From Neptunomonas japonica JAMM 1380 (GTDB lineage: Bacteria; Pseudomonadota; Gammaproteobacteria; Pseudomonadales; Balneatricaceae), in contig NZ_AP014546.1 in NCBI RefSeq assembly GCF_016592555.1, positions 3,792,501 through 3,856,500 on the forward strand: a stretch of 64,000 bases of DNA, written 5' to 3'. Made by a program: the position numbers and the translations under genes. Shown one piece after another: positions 28,917 to 37,935 of this stretch (the first letter of the stretch is position 1; each line of letters starts with the position of its first letter). The notes under the pieces are model-generated. The model saw only the letters and a list, made by a program, of their open reading frames with translations, searched no databases and had not been told where the DNA came from.

Positions 28917-31796
28917 CTATAGCCCGAGAACAACACCTGGTTTCAACTTGTCGTCTTTCAAGTTTGGAACTGGGAAGCAGGAAAACAAGCGATCTTTAGG
29001 AATGCCCTTTTCTAGGAGGATAGCCGTTACAGCCTCGCCACGCTCAGCGGCCAATTCCTGGAGGCGCTCCATGACTAGCACTTCTAGCTCTGCAGGCGGT
29101 AAGGGCTTAGATTTTGCTTTATTTTCTTTTTCAAGTAATATCAGTACGCTAGCTCTATCTGCTTTCACCGCATTACCACAAATATTCAAACGTAAGCCTT
29201 TTCGAGAAACCATCATCTCACTGATTTTACCCAAATAATCACCGGCATCTGCAGCCGTATTATTCGTGCCTGTTGCGAAATTCACCGGCGCTAAGGTAAT
29301 AAATGCTCCCGATTTATTGGCATCAATGGCCGTACTGGCCAAAGAGATAAGCGCACCATAGGGCTGTAAAGCTTTTGTCAGAAAGCCAAACGCGGCTTTT
29401 TTTAAGCCTTTGCTTGCCAGGCGGTTAATAACACTCTGGTAGCCAAACTGCGGATCATCTAAAGAGCCCTCAACCGGCAAGTCTAATTTAATATTATCCT
29501 CGCTATCCTGAAGAACAGAGATTGCTGTGCCCAAAGGCATACTCAGTGTCTTATTAAAGTTACCTGTTGCTTCGTTCTGAGCAGGCTGTACTTCTAATCG
29601 GTTTAACTTAATACGGTTCTTACCTGCCAGCACACCTTTTTTCAGCGTGCCGCTACTGCTAAAGTCCATCTGACCACTTTGTAAAAAGTAACCTACATAT
29701 TTTCCAGCATAAGGGCTAACAACGGGCAGTTCTGCATTTTTCAGGTCGACTTTCCAGTCACCATTTTTTGCACCACCCAGCAAATTCATCTTGCCGGATG
29801 CCGTTAATATGGCATGTTTATTAATCGCCGCTTTTACACTAAACGGACTTAACCCACTTTTCCCCGTATCTACCTTAGCTACACTTAATTGCTTGATATC
29901 AACCGTCGATTTAAACGTAGGCTTAACACTGTGATCTTCTATATAAACGAGGTTACTGCCAGTCAGTTGTAGCGTCCCAATACGAGAAGTAAAGGCAGCA
30001 TTATTACCTTTAGATGCTTTTTTTGCAGTACTGCTTTTTTTAGACGATACAGCACTTTCATCTTCTAACGTAGCCAGCGCTTTTGTCAGAGCATCAATCT
30101 CTTTTATCACTTGTTTTTTAGTAACAGAGATAGTTGTTTTAGAGTTTTTAAGACGAATATCATTAATCGCTAAGCGTGTCAGATCGCTAAGAAGAATCCC
30201 TTTAAGCCGAACTTCACCAATTGTACTTAACGGTTTCTGCCCTTGCTTATAGCTTGCTTTCAAGCCAGATAAAGTCACTTGATCTGAGCTGATTTTCTTC
30301 GTCGAATAGAACGCATTATTAAGACCCAAACTTTTTAACTGTAACAACTGCAATGGGTTTTTAATGGTGGCGACATTAAGAGCAGAGCCTTTTAATTGAA
30401 TTTTATCGATAACCGGCTGCGTGACTTGCATATTATTGATAGCAGCAGACATATCAGCGGATGCTAAATCAACGGCCAACCGACCACCTTGTATCAACTT
30501 CAACTGCTGTAACGCGATCACTGGAACTGCAGAGATCCCAGCAATTTCACTCCCTTGCCAGCTAACATCCAAGGGAGACATTAATGATAATTGCGCCGCA
30601 GCTAAGTCTAGTTCAGGTGTTTTAAGATCTAGAGCGGCAATATTAAGACCAGCTTGCGTCTTAACTTGCTTAGGTAAGCCTTTTTCAAACTGTATATTTA
30701 ACGGCCCATTCTGGGTCAGCGTCGCCGCACTGACATTCAAATCAGATTGTCGTAGTTTTAGGTCTTTTACTGTTAAATTTTGTGGGCCTTTGATACTGCT
30801 CAATAACTTATCTGCAAATAAGAGATTAACGCCCCCTTTCCAATTAAGTTGCGACATCAACAATGCTAACTCTTTGCCCTGCTCAACCTTAATTGCCGCA
30901 TTTTTTAACGCGCCATCCAAAGCCATACTTTGTAAATCGCCTTCTGCTAACTCAACAGAGCCTTTCCCCTTCCAGGCCAAATGCTTATCGGTAATAGTGA
31001 GCGGCCCATCCTGCCAAGCAAAGTCATCTAAGCTCAAGCTACCGGAGTGAGACAGTTGTCCTGTTCCTCCGGTGATATCAAGCGAAAGCTCAAGGTTCGT
31101 TGTTAAAACACCCTGCAGCTGAGGCACCCATGCTTTTGCAACACTCTGTAAAGGAAACTGATCCAGTACTAGCTTTATAGTTGAGGTCTTCTTATCAGGT
31201 AATGGCACGGCATCCGTATCAAGCTTGATACGTGCACCATTTAACAAAGCATCTATAGAGAGCTCAGTAGAAGCTTCCTCATCCCATTGGTACAAGGCGT
31301 TTAACCCAGCATTATCAATCACGAGGTTCTGCTGGTGCTGCGGCAAGTCTAACGACCAGCTGATCTGACTTAAATTGACATTAGCGATACCGAACTTCCA
31401 CTCACTGGGAGGCCCTTGTGGTTCTTCTACCTTCTCGCTAGATTCAAATTGAGAAAGATTTATCGGCCCCAACCAAAGGTCATCTCCTTGCTGGTGCAAC
31501 CCACTCGCCACATCAGTGATCAACACTTCATTAATAAAAACGCGTTTATCCAACAGAGAAGGATAATCCACAGAAACTTTTAAATGGCCTACTTTAATTG
31601 GCGGCACACCATCAGATTCAGCTTTAAGCTGTAAAAGCTCAACCGCACCACTAAACCAATGAATATCTACCTTTTCAAATGATGCATTTTCAACGCCCTG
31701 GCCTTTAAGCCAGATAACGACCTGATCGCGAATCAAATAGGGTACTGAATATAGCCCTAAAGAAATTAATACTATTATTGATAAAATGATTCGCAT
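28917..31796 (-). CDS. AsmA-like DUF748 protein
   Basis: The 959-residue protein has one N-terminal membrane anchor (about 3-22). A long beta-rich periplasmic region follows with repeated amphipathic strands (SLSLDDFAWQ, LTVKDLKLRQ, IGTLQLTGSNLVYIED), and the C-terminal part contains KLDLPVEGSLDDPQFGYQSVI, typical of DUF748/AsmA-like proteins. Such proteins are thought to span the periplasm and move phospholipids or support the outer membrane; for this one that is inference. A Ser/Lys-rich low-complexity stretch lies at about 590-605. The gene stands alone. Confidence 0.8.
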   Translation of the reverse strand: MRIILSIIVLISLGLYSVPYLIRDQVVIWLKGQGVENASFEKVDIHWFSGAVELLQLKAESDGVPPIKVGHLKVSVDYPSLLDKRVFINEVLITDVASGLHQQGDDLWLGPINLSQFESSEKVEEPQGPPSEWKFGIANVNLSQISWSLDLPQHQQNLVIDNAGLNALYQWDEEASTELSIDALLNGARIKLDTDAVPLPDKKTSTIKLVLDQFPLQSVAKAWVPQLQGVLTTNLELSLDITGGTGQLSHSGSLSLDDFAWQDGPLTITDKHLAWKGKGSVELAEGDLQSMALDGALKNAAIKVEQGKELALLMSQLNWKGGVNLLFADKLLSSIKGPQNLTVKDLKLRQSDLNVSAATLTQNGPLNIQFEKGLPKQVKTQAGLNIAALDLKTPELDLAAAQLSLMSPLDVSWQGSEIAGISAVPVIALQQLKLIQGGRLAVDLASADMSAAINNMQVTQPVIDKIQLKGSALNVATIKNPLQLLQLKSLGLNNAFYSTKKISSDQVTLSGLKASYKQGQKPLSTIGEVRLKGILLSDLTRLAINDIRLKNSKTTISVTKKQVIKEIDALTKALATLEDESAVSSKKSSTAKKASKGNNAAFTSRIGTLQLTGSNLVYIEDHSVKPTFKSTVDIKQLSVAKVDTGKSGLSPFSVKAAINKHAILTASGKMNLLGGAKNGDWKVDLKNAELPVVSPYAGKYVGYFLQSGQMDFSSSGTLKKGVLAGKNRIKLNRLEVQPAQNEATGNFNKTLSMPLGTAISVLQDSEDNIKLDLPVEGSLDDPQFGYQSVINRLASKGLKKAAFGFLTKALQPYGALISLASTAIDANKSGAFITLAPVNFATGTNNTAADAGDYLGKISEMMVSRKGLRLNICGNAVKADRASVLILLEKENKAKSKPLPPAELEVLVMERLQELAAERGEAVTAILLEKGIPKDRLFSCFPVPNLKDDKLKPGVVLGL

Positions 31797-32029
31797 TCGT
31801 TACCCCGTTATATTTAAAACCACTAGTCACTTACTCTCAAACGTCCAACCTAAGCGACACTCTAGTAGGCCAAAACTTATATACAAAAGCCTACACAACG
31901 CTCCCTGATTAGAGGCTGAATCGCTGTTTAGCTTTTGTTTTATTATTTGAGTCTCCTATCAACTTTTCCATAAGAAGTGCTCACTGAACACTAGCAAGAC
32001 TTGTAGCGTAACGAAACCCCATTAAATAA

Positions 32030-32087
32030 ATGCGGTTATACCACTCGCCCGACTAAAGTCGCTTAATCTTAAATATTTCAACCGCAT
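32030..32087 (+). repeat. nested inverted repeat in the leader of the 41-residue protein gene
   Basis: ATGCGGTT (32030-32037) and AACCGCAT (32080-32087) pair perfectly. Inside the loop CGACT (32050-32054) pairs with AGTCG (32057-32061), though with only a two-base turn. It could be a DNA operator or a folded RNA. Confidence 0.4.
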
Positions 32088-32214
32088 ATAATTTTTTTAA
32101 TATAAAACAATAAGATAACTAGAATTCTACAGAGCACCAGGATGATTTAACAAAATAAAATATCATTACAAAACAAGTGGTTATTCCAAAAAGCTATAAA
32201 CCAATAGCGGTTAC

Positions 32215-32223
32215 TGCTAAAAT
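32215..32223 (+). promoter_or_regulatory. candidate extended -10 for the 41-residue protein gene
   Basis: TGCTAAAAT is a TG-extended -10 with five of six matches, 58 bases before the ATG. There is no good -35. Confidence 0.3.
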
Positions 32224-32280
32224 CCGCGGACAAAAAAATACAGTGTAACTCCAACTTTTTAATTTTTTAGGGTGAATTTC

Positions 32281-32406
32281 ATGGATCATCATGATGAGAA
32301 TTTTCGTGATACTTCTAGCTATGGCTGGATTGCTATTAACCTAGTCGCGATGGTATGGGTTACCATGCCGGTTAGCATTGTAGCGATGCAAATCATGCAG
32401 AGGTAA
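32281..32406 (+). CDS. unrecognised 41-residue single-span membrane protein
   Basis: The ATG at 32281 opens a 41-codon frame. Its N-terminus is short and acidic/His-rich (MDHHDENFRDTSS). One hydrophobic segment follows (about residues 14-36, YGWIAINLVAMVWVTMPVSI) with a C-terminal QIMQR. AGGG at 32269-32272 sits 8 bases before the start, and a strong terminator begins 24 bases after the stop, so the gene looks complete and monocistronic. I do not recognise the family; it does not match the CydX, KdpF or MetS small-subunit patterns I know. Confidence 0.7.
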   Translation: MDHHDENFRDTSSYGWIAINLVAMVWVTMPVSIVAMQIMQR

Positions 32407-32429
32407 GTATCAGCTTAAAATACTGATAT

Positions 32430-32460
32430 AAAAATGCCGCTTAGATAAGCGGCATTTTTA
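32430..32460. terminator. bidirectional terminator after the small membrane protein gene and rpiA
   Basis: TAAAAATGCCGCTT and its complement form a stem of about 13 bp with a 4-base loop and A and T runs on the two sides. It serves both convergent genes. Confidence 0.92.
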
Positions 32461-32507
32461 TAATAAAAGCTGTAACCTAAATCCGCTACAACCTTTTGTT
32501 ACAACGT

Positions 32508-33185
32508 CTACTGCGTATGTTTGATCGTCTGCACACCTTCAGGCGTACCCATCAAAATCACATCAGCACCGCGCTGAGCAAACAAGCCATTAGTAACAAC
32601 ACCTACGATACTGTTTAGCGTCGCTTCTAACCCTTTAGGATCAACGATCTCAAGGTCATGTACATCAAGGATTTCGTTACCGTTATCAGTTACAAAACCA
32701 TTACGATAAACCGGCATTCCATCCAACTTTACCAACTCACGAGCTACGTATGAACGAGCCATAGGAATCACTTCAACTGGCAAAGGAAAATCACCCATCA
32801 CATCGGCCTGTTTACTTGAATCAACAATGCAGACAAACTCTTTTGCAACAGCCGCTACAATTTTTTCTCGTGTTAATGCACCACCGCCTCCTTTCACTAC
32901 ATTTAAACGAGGGTCGAATTCATCAGCACCATCAACATAGACTTCCAGTTCATTGATCGCGTTAAGATCAAAGACGGTAATACCATGGCTTTTTAAACGC
33001 TCAGCCGTTGCTTCAGAACTAGCAACTGCACCGTCAAACATATGCTTTACTTTAGCCAGTTCATCGATGAAAAAGTTCGCTGTAGAACCCGTGCCTACGC
33101 CAACAATTGTTTCGCGCCCTAAACGTGGACGAATATATTCAACAGCAGCCTGAGCAACGGCTAGCTTCATTTCATCTTGTGTCAT
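32508..33185 (-). CDS. rpiA: ribose-5-phosphate isomerase A
   Basis: RpiA interconverts ribose 5-phosphate and ribulose 5-phosphate in the pentose phosphate pathway. The protein of about 225 residues has the phosphate-binding [13 protein letters not shown], the DGADEFD active-site loop and the [11 protein letters not shown] motif with the catalytic lysine and glutamate region. I use the ATG at 33185, matching the usual MTQDEMK start; an ATG four codons upstream is also in frame. It is divergent from ilvA. Confidence 0.96.
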   Translation of the reverse strand: MTQDEMKLAVAQAAVEYIRPRLGRETIVGVGTGSTANFFIDELAKVKHMFDGAVASSEATAERLKSHGITVFDLNAINELEVYVDGADEFDPRLNVVKGGGGALTREKIVAAVAKEFVCIVDSSKQADVMGDFPLPVEVIPMARSYVARELVKLDGMPVYRNGFVTDNGNEILDVHDLEIVDPKGLEATLNSIVGVVTNGLFAQRGADVILMGTPEGVQTIKHTQ

Positions 33186-33352
33186 GCTATTCAACATCTC
33201 ATTTATTGACTAATTGCACAAATTATACGCAGCATTGGCGCTCGCTTATAGACGAAATGCATTACAACTTGTAGGATTTCTGCCTCTTCTTGTTAAATCA
33301 CTCAAGATTGACTGATAAACAAGCCACTCGCTCTATTGATCGTACCCTTATT

Positions 33353-34870
33353 ATGGCTCACCGATACATAAAAAAAATTCTTGAAGCGCGTGTCTATGAC
33401 GTCGCTGTCGAAACACCTCTGGATGAAGCTAGAGGCCTGTCTGAACGCCTCAGCAACCGTGTCTTATTAAAACGAGAAGACCTGCAACCGGTGTTTTCTT
33501 TTAAAATTCGCGGCGCTTATAACAAGATGAGACAGCTGTCGGAGAAAGAGCGAGCGTGTGGTGTTATTGCAGCATCAGCCGGAAACCATGCTCAAGGGCT
33601 AGCGATGGCAGCCAAACACTTAGGTGTTAAAGCCACTATTGTGATGCCTAAGACGACACCAGAATTGAAAGTGAATAATGTACGTCGCCTTGGTGGCAAA
33701 GTCATCTTACATGGTGATGCTTTTGATGAGGCTTCAGCACACGCACAAAAGCTAGTCGCAGAAAAAGGGATGACTTATGTCCACCCTTTTGATGATCCAG
33801 ATGTGATCGCGGGGCAAGGCACGGTCGCAATGGAGATTCTCCGCCAAGAGTCTGGGCCTATCGATGCTATTTTTGTACCGGTCGGTGGCGGCGGCCTGAT
33901 TGCCGGTATCGCGGCCTATGTAAAGTACCTGCGCCCCGAAACCAAAATTATTGGCGTTGAGTCCGAAGACTCCGCCTGCCTTGCTGCTGCCATGAAAGCA
34001 TCTCGACGCGTAACCTTGTCACAAGTAGGCATTTTTGCTGACGGCGTCGCTGTTGCACAAATTGGTAAAAACACCTTTGAAATATGCCGTGACCATGTCG
34101 ATGAAGTGATCACCGTGACAACCGACGAAATCTGTGCGTCCATCAAAGATATTTATGACGACACACGCTCAATCTGTGAGCCAGCAGGTGCATTGGGTGT
34201 TGCCGGGCTTAAAAAGTATGTCCATCGTGAGCAAAGCAAAGGCAAAACACTAATTGCCATTGATTCAGGTGCCAATATTAACTTTGACCGCCTACGCCAT
34301 GTCGCTGAGCGCTCTGAACTAGGCGAGAAACGTGAAGCTATTATTGCCGCTAAGATTCCAGAAAAACCGGGCAGTTTCAAAAAGTTCTGTACGGCGCTAG
34401 GTAAGCGCAATATCACAGAATTTAACTACCGATACAGTGACGATACTCAGGCGGTTGTATTTGCAGGGGTGCAGATTCAAGCGAATAACGATGGAAAGGA
34501 AGAGCTATTAACAGAGCTTCGTGAGCATATCGAAGAGGTTGTAGACCTTACCGATGATGAAGCAGCCAAACTACATGTACGTTACATGGTAGGTGGACAT
34601 GCTCCTGAGTCAGTTACCAATGAGATCGTTTACCGATTTGAATTTCCGGAACGCCCTGGTGCACTAATGAAGTTTCTCAGTACATTAGGTGGTCGTTGGA
34701 ATATTTCCATGTTCCATTACCGCAACCATGGCTCCGCTTATGGTCGTGTGCTGGTTGGCATGCAAGTACCCAAAGCAGAAAGGCCACAGGTAAAAGAGTT
34801 CCTGAACGAGATTGGCTATAACTTCTGGGAAGAAACCAACAACCCAGCTTACAAGTTGTTTTTAGGCTAA
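33353..34870 (+). CDS. ilvA: threonine ammonia-lyase, biosynthetic
   Basis: IlvA deaminates threonine to 2-oxobutanoate, the first step of isoleucine synthesis, and is inhibited by isoleucine. The 505-residue protein has the PLP lysine K51 in FSFKIRGAYNK, the glycine-rich phosphate loop GGGGLIAGI and two C-terminal ACT-like regulatory domains (PEKPGSFKKF at about 335 and PERPGALMKF at about 430). The ATG at 33353 fits the Pseudomonas-type start. An in-frame TTG at 33290 adds 21 unlike residues. Confidence 0.96.
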   Translation: MAHRYIKKILEARVYDVAVETPLDEARGLSERLSNRVLLKREDLQPVFSFKIRGAYNKMRQLSEKERACGVIAASAGNHAQGLAMAAKHLGVKATIVMPKTTPELKVNNVRRLGGKVILHGDAFDEASAHAQKLVAEKGMTYVHPFDDPDVIAGQGTVAMEILRQESGPIDAIFVPVGGGGLIAGIAAYVKYLRPETKIIGVESEDSACLAAAMKASRRVTLSQVGIFADGVAVAQIGKNTFEICRDHVDEVITVTTDEICASIKDIYDDTRSICEPAGALGVAGLKKYVHREQSKGKTLIAIDSGANINFDRLRHVAERSELGEKREAIIAAKIPEKPGSFKKFCTALGKRNITEFNYRYSDDTQAVVFAGVQIQANNDGKEELLTELREHIEEVVDLTDDEAAKLHVRYMVGGHAPESVTNEIVYRFEFPERPGALMKFLSTLGGRWNISMFHYRNHGSAYGRVLVGMQVPKAERPQVKEFLNEIGYNFWEETNNPAYKLFLG

Positions 34871-34905
34871 CTCTCTTAAGGCTATTTGGCTTGTCATAAG
34901 ATCAC

Positions 34906-34935
34906 AAAAACCGCTCTAACCCAGCGGTTTTTTTT
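34906..34935 (+). terminator. ilvA terminator
   Basis: ACCGCT and AGCGGT form a stem with a 7-base loop, preceded by five A and followed by T8. Confidence 0.85.
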
Positions 34936-34956
34936 ACGTCAACTATAAGCAAGGAG

Positions 34957-35901
34957 TCATAACAACTCTCTATTAAACTCGGTATTCAGCTCGATAACCT
35001 TTGATTCAAGCATGTGGTGTTGCGCGCCTAACGTACCAAAGTCATCGTCAGTGAGAGCTTGCTCTAAGCGCTTTAAGTAAAAACGGCCATCATGTGAGTA
35101 AATTTTGTCACCGATGATGGGATAACCCAAGTGCGCTAATTGAGCTCGAATTTGATGCTTTCTGCCCGTAAACAACTCGCACTCGATTAACGCCCTGCCG
35201 GTTTGACGCTGCAGTACACGAAAAGCCGTTTTACTGACTTTGGGTTTTAAATAGCGTTCCCGTTCCTGTGGATCAACGACATACATTTGGCTACGAATTT
35301 CACTGCCTTGTTTTTCGGACAATTCGCACTCAAAAGTAATCTGATTCCACTCCGGCAAACCTGTCACCCACGCATGGTAGACTTTCCTGACAATGAGTTG
35401 CTCTAAATGCTTTTTCCACTTTTTATCTGCAGCACTATCTTTAGCCAGCAAGATGACACCCGATGTCTCTGTATCCAATCTATGTAGCAGTTGAGCATTT
35501 ACGAACGGAGTTTCACGGCGAACTAACGAGATCAGTGTTTGATATAAGTTACGTGTAGTACGACTAACAGGCAGTAAGGCGGGTTTATATACTTTCAGCA
35601 GCTCATCATTTTGCCACAGTACTTGCCAGTGAGAGTCAACATCCGCTTCTTGATGTCCCCTCAGGCGGACCGTCACTTTTTGTCCACAAATAAGTATTTG
35701 ATTAGGATAAGCGACAAGACCATCAACACAGATGCAGCCGTGTTCAAAAGCTTGGGGCAACTGATCAACATCACGACGTGCTAAACGTACGGAGAGAAAT
35801 TCTAAAATATTTTGTGATGATTCAGAGAAAACCCAAAAGACTAAGCAAAAGCTATCAGCAGGGTCATGTGTTGCAGATAGCACCACCTCATGGGTCGTCA
35901 A
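34957..35901 (-). CDS. RluA-family RNA pseudouridine synthase
   Basis: The 314-residue protein carries the catalytic motif HRLDTETSG with aspartate D143 and the RluA-type core (LLKVYKPALLPV, GRKHQIRAQLAHLGYPIIGD). A degenerate S4-like segment precedes it (about 30-80). It would convert uridine to pseudouridine in rRNA or tRNA; the site cannot be told. The start is TTG at 35901, overlapping the upstream stop by two bases and with GGAG five bases before it. No ATG exists in the first half of the frame, so the TTG start is well supported. Confidence 0.88.
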   Translation of the reverse strand: MTTHEVVLSATHDPADSFCLVFWVFSESSQNILEFLSVRLARRDVDQLPQAFEHGCICVDGLVAYPNQILICGQKVTVRLRGHQEADVDSHWQVLWQNDELLKVYKPALLPVSRTTRNLYQTLISLVRRETPFVNAQLLHRLDTETSGVILLAKDSAADKKWKKHLEQLIVRKVYHAWVTGLPEWNQITFECELSEKQGSEIRSQMYVVDPQERERYLKPKVSKTAFRVLQRQTGRALIECELFTGRKHQIRAQLAHLGYPIIGDKIYSHDGRFYLKRLEQALTDDDFGTLGAQHHMLESKVIELNTEFNRELL

Positions 35902-36398
35902 GGCATCTCCGGTGAATGTTCAAAGCTCTTTCCAAAGAAAGCCCGCACAGTAAATAAGCACGTAGAGGTAAGCCCCCATAGCAGACCTGTCACCACTCCT
36001 AAATCAACAATCCCGCGCCAAGGTTGTTCTAACTGATGCACCAATAACACCATCACGATAATACCTAGCGTCAAACTATAAGTAACTATCATGCGTTTAC
36101 GCACAATAGAAAAAAAGCCCATACAAAACAGCGGAGCCAACAATAGTCTAAGTGGAGATACATTCTGAGATAGGTAAAGTATTCGCGCAGCAACACGTGG
36201 AGACCATCCCTGCTGGAATCCGCGATACCCTTCACTAAAGCCCATAAAAACAATACTTACTACCAACGCCAACCAATGATGCCACTCGAGGTTGTAATCA
36301 AAGGTTTGCCAACCTATCGCGCTTAATCGATAAATGGCACTACCCAGCAGCAAGCCGATCCCTGTGATTCCCCACAGAACAGCAATATACCCTAGCAC
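35898..36398 (-). CDS. hypothetical multi-span membrane protein
   Basis: I do not recognise a family. The likely product has 166 residues and four to five hydrophobic spans (VLGYIAVLWGITGIGLLLG at the start, MIVTYSLTLGIIVMVLLV later). I start it at GTG 36398 with AAAGAGA just upstream. The frame is open back to 36509, but that extension runs through the dctM terminator at 36463-36487 and cannot be the true 5' end. It is coupled to the pseudouridine synthase gene. Confidence 0.65.
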   Translation of the reverse strand: MLGYIAVLWGITGIGLLLGSAIYRLSAIGWQTFDYNLEWHHWLALVVSIVFMGFSEGYRGFQQGWSPRVAARILYLSQNVSPLRLLLAPLFCMGFFSIVRKRMIVTYSLTLGIIVMVLLVHQLEQPWRGIVDLGVVTGLLWGLTSTCLFTVRAFFGKSFEHSPEMP

Positions 36399-36462
36399 TA
36401 TCGTATCTCTTTTATTAATCAGTAGAGGCGCACATTGTACCCAACTCTGCCAGATACTAAAC

Positions 36463-36487
36463 AAAAAAACCGCCCATATAGGGCGGT
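36463..36487 (-). terminator. terminator of the dctPQM operon
   Basis: On the minus strand ACCGCCC and GGGCGGT pair over 7 bp around a 5-base loop, and a seven-T run follows, 51 bases past the dctM stop codon. Confidence 0.9.
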
Positions 36488-36537
36488 AAGTGCACGTAAA
36501 TTGATACAAATATTACATCGCCGCTATCACATCAAAT

Positions 36538-37935
36538 TTAATAACCGTTTAGCGAATCAATATATTCAGGTAAGAATAGTGAAATCTGCGGTATATAAGT
36601 TATTAGCATCAGGAAGCCTAACAACAAACATAACCACGGTAGACACGCTTTAATAACCCAGATCATATTCTGTCCGGTGATACCTGCCGTTACGAAGAGA
36701 TTGAGCCCTACCGGCGGTGTCAGCATGCCAATTTCCATATTCACCACCATGATAATACCGAGGTGAATCGGATCAATTCCCAATTGCGTTGCTATAGGGA
36801 ACAAAATCGGCGCCATGATCAAAATAATCGCTGATGGCTCCATAAAGTTACCAGCAATCAATAGTAAGATATTTACTACAATCAAAAAGCCCCAAGCTGG
36901 TAAACCCCATGCAATGATCGACTCAGCGATGGTATGCGGGATACGCTCAGTCGTTAGCACATGAGCAAACAGCATTGCATTAGCAATAATGAACAGCAGC
37001 ATCAACGACACTTTTGATGCATCCAGTACGACTTTGCGAACTTCAGGATCTGCAAAAGACTTAGGGATTGCCATCAACATCTGCGCAGTATTACGAAAAG
37101 ATGCAGACGCAACACCCTCTCCCTCATTCTGCCACGCGACACCTTTCATCGGACCAATGTCACGGTAACCAACGACGGCAATGAAATAACCGTAAACCGC
37201 CGCAACCGCCGCCGCTTCCGTCGGTGATGCAATACCACCGTAGATAGAGCCCAATACGATGATGATCAGCATCATCCCACCCAGCGCAATGATGCCTGAA
37301 CGAGCTAGTTTCTTAAAACCTGGAAACGGCTGAGAAGGCAACCCTTTGATACGTGCTACGATGTAGATGGCGATCATCAAAATAAGACCCATCATCAAGC
37401 CAGGAATAAACCCTGCCATAAACATACGCGAAGCAGATACTTCCGTTGCTGCGGCATACACCAGCATGACAATTGAGGGAGGAATCAGGATACCTAATGT
37501 CCCGGCATTGGCAATAACACCCGCAGCGAAGGATTGTGGATAACCCGAGCGAACCATCCCTGCAATACAGATAGTTCCGATTGCTGCTACAGTCGCAGGA
37601 GATGAACCTGAAACCGCCGCAAACAACATACAAGCCATAACAGACGCCATTGCTAGGCCGCCTTTAATATGACCTACCGTATCGACAGCAAAGTTAATCA
37701 ATCGCTTGGCGACACCACCGGTCGATAAAAACGCCGATGACAATACAAAGAACGGAATCGCTAACAGTGTGTAATGCTCTGATGTTGCTTCAAATAGCTT
37801 AAGTGCAATCGATGCAAGAGAGTCATTCGAGAACATCAAAATAGTGGTGACAGACGATAGACCCAACGCTATAGCGATCGGCATACCAATAAACATACAA
37901 AAGAACAGGGTGATAAAAAGAACCGCAATAGTCAT
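36538..37935 (-). CDS. dctM: TRAP transporter large permease subunit DctM
   Basis: DctM is the ion-coupled translocating subunit of the C4-dicarboxylate TRAP transporter. The 465-residue protein has about twelve hydrophobic segments and the conserved VSGSSPATVAAIG (about 108-120) and GILIPPSIVMLVYA (148-161) motifs. A hydrophilic loop of about 45 residues (258-304) makes it longer than the 425-435 residues common for DctM. Its ATG overlaps the dctQ stop as ATGA. Confidence 0.95.
   Translation of the reverse strand: MTIAVLFITLFFCMFIGMPIAIALGLSSVTTILMFSNDSLASIALKLFEATSEHYTLLAIPFFVLSSAFLSTGGVAKRLINFAVDTVGHIKGGLAMASVMACMLFAAVSGSSPATVAAIGTICIAGMVRSGYPQSFAAGVIANAGTLGILIPPSIVMLVYAAATEVSASRMFMAGFIPGLMMGLILMIAIYIVARIKGLPSQPFPGFKKLARSGIIALGGMMLIIIVLGSIYGGIASPTEAAAVAAVYGYFIAVVGYRDIGPMKGVAWQNEGEGVASASFRNTAQMLMAIPKSFADPEVRKVVLDASKVSLMLLFIIANAMLFAHVLTTERIPHTIAESIIAWGLPAWGFLIVVNILLLIAGNFMEPSAIILIMAPILFPIATQLGIDPIHLGIIMVVNMEIGMLTPPVGLNLFVTAGITGQNMIWVIKACLPWLCLLLGFLMLITYIPQISLFLPEYIDSLNGY

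Larger units (their letters stand above)
31797..32280. other. 484-base AT-rich intergenic region upstream of a small membrane protein gene
   Basis: No open frame of useful length is seen. The stretch holds the promoter side of the DUF748 gene, a nested inverted repeat at 32030-32087, a TATAAT hexamer at 32087-32092, a second -10-like box at 32215-32223 and a ribosome binding site at 32269-32272. Its length allows for an unrecognised small RNA or a regulatory leader. Confidence 0.5.

Noticed and set aside
30421..31050. Plus-strand frame of 209 codons inside the DUF748 gene
   Set aside because: Cys/Ser-rich antisense shadow typical of the opposite strand of this beta-rich protein; no start signals.
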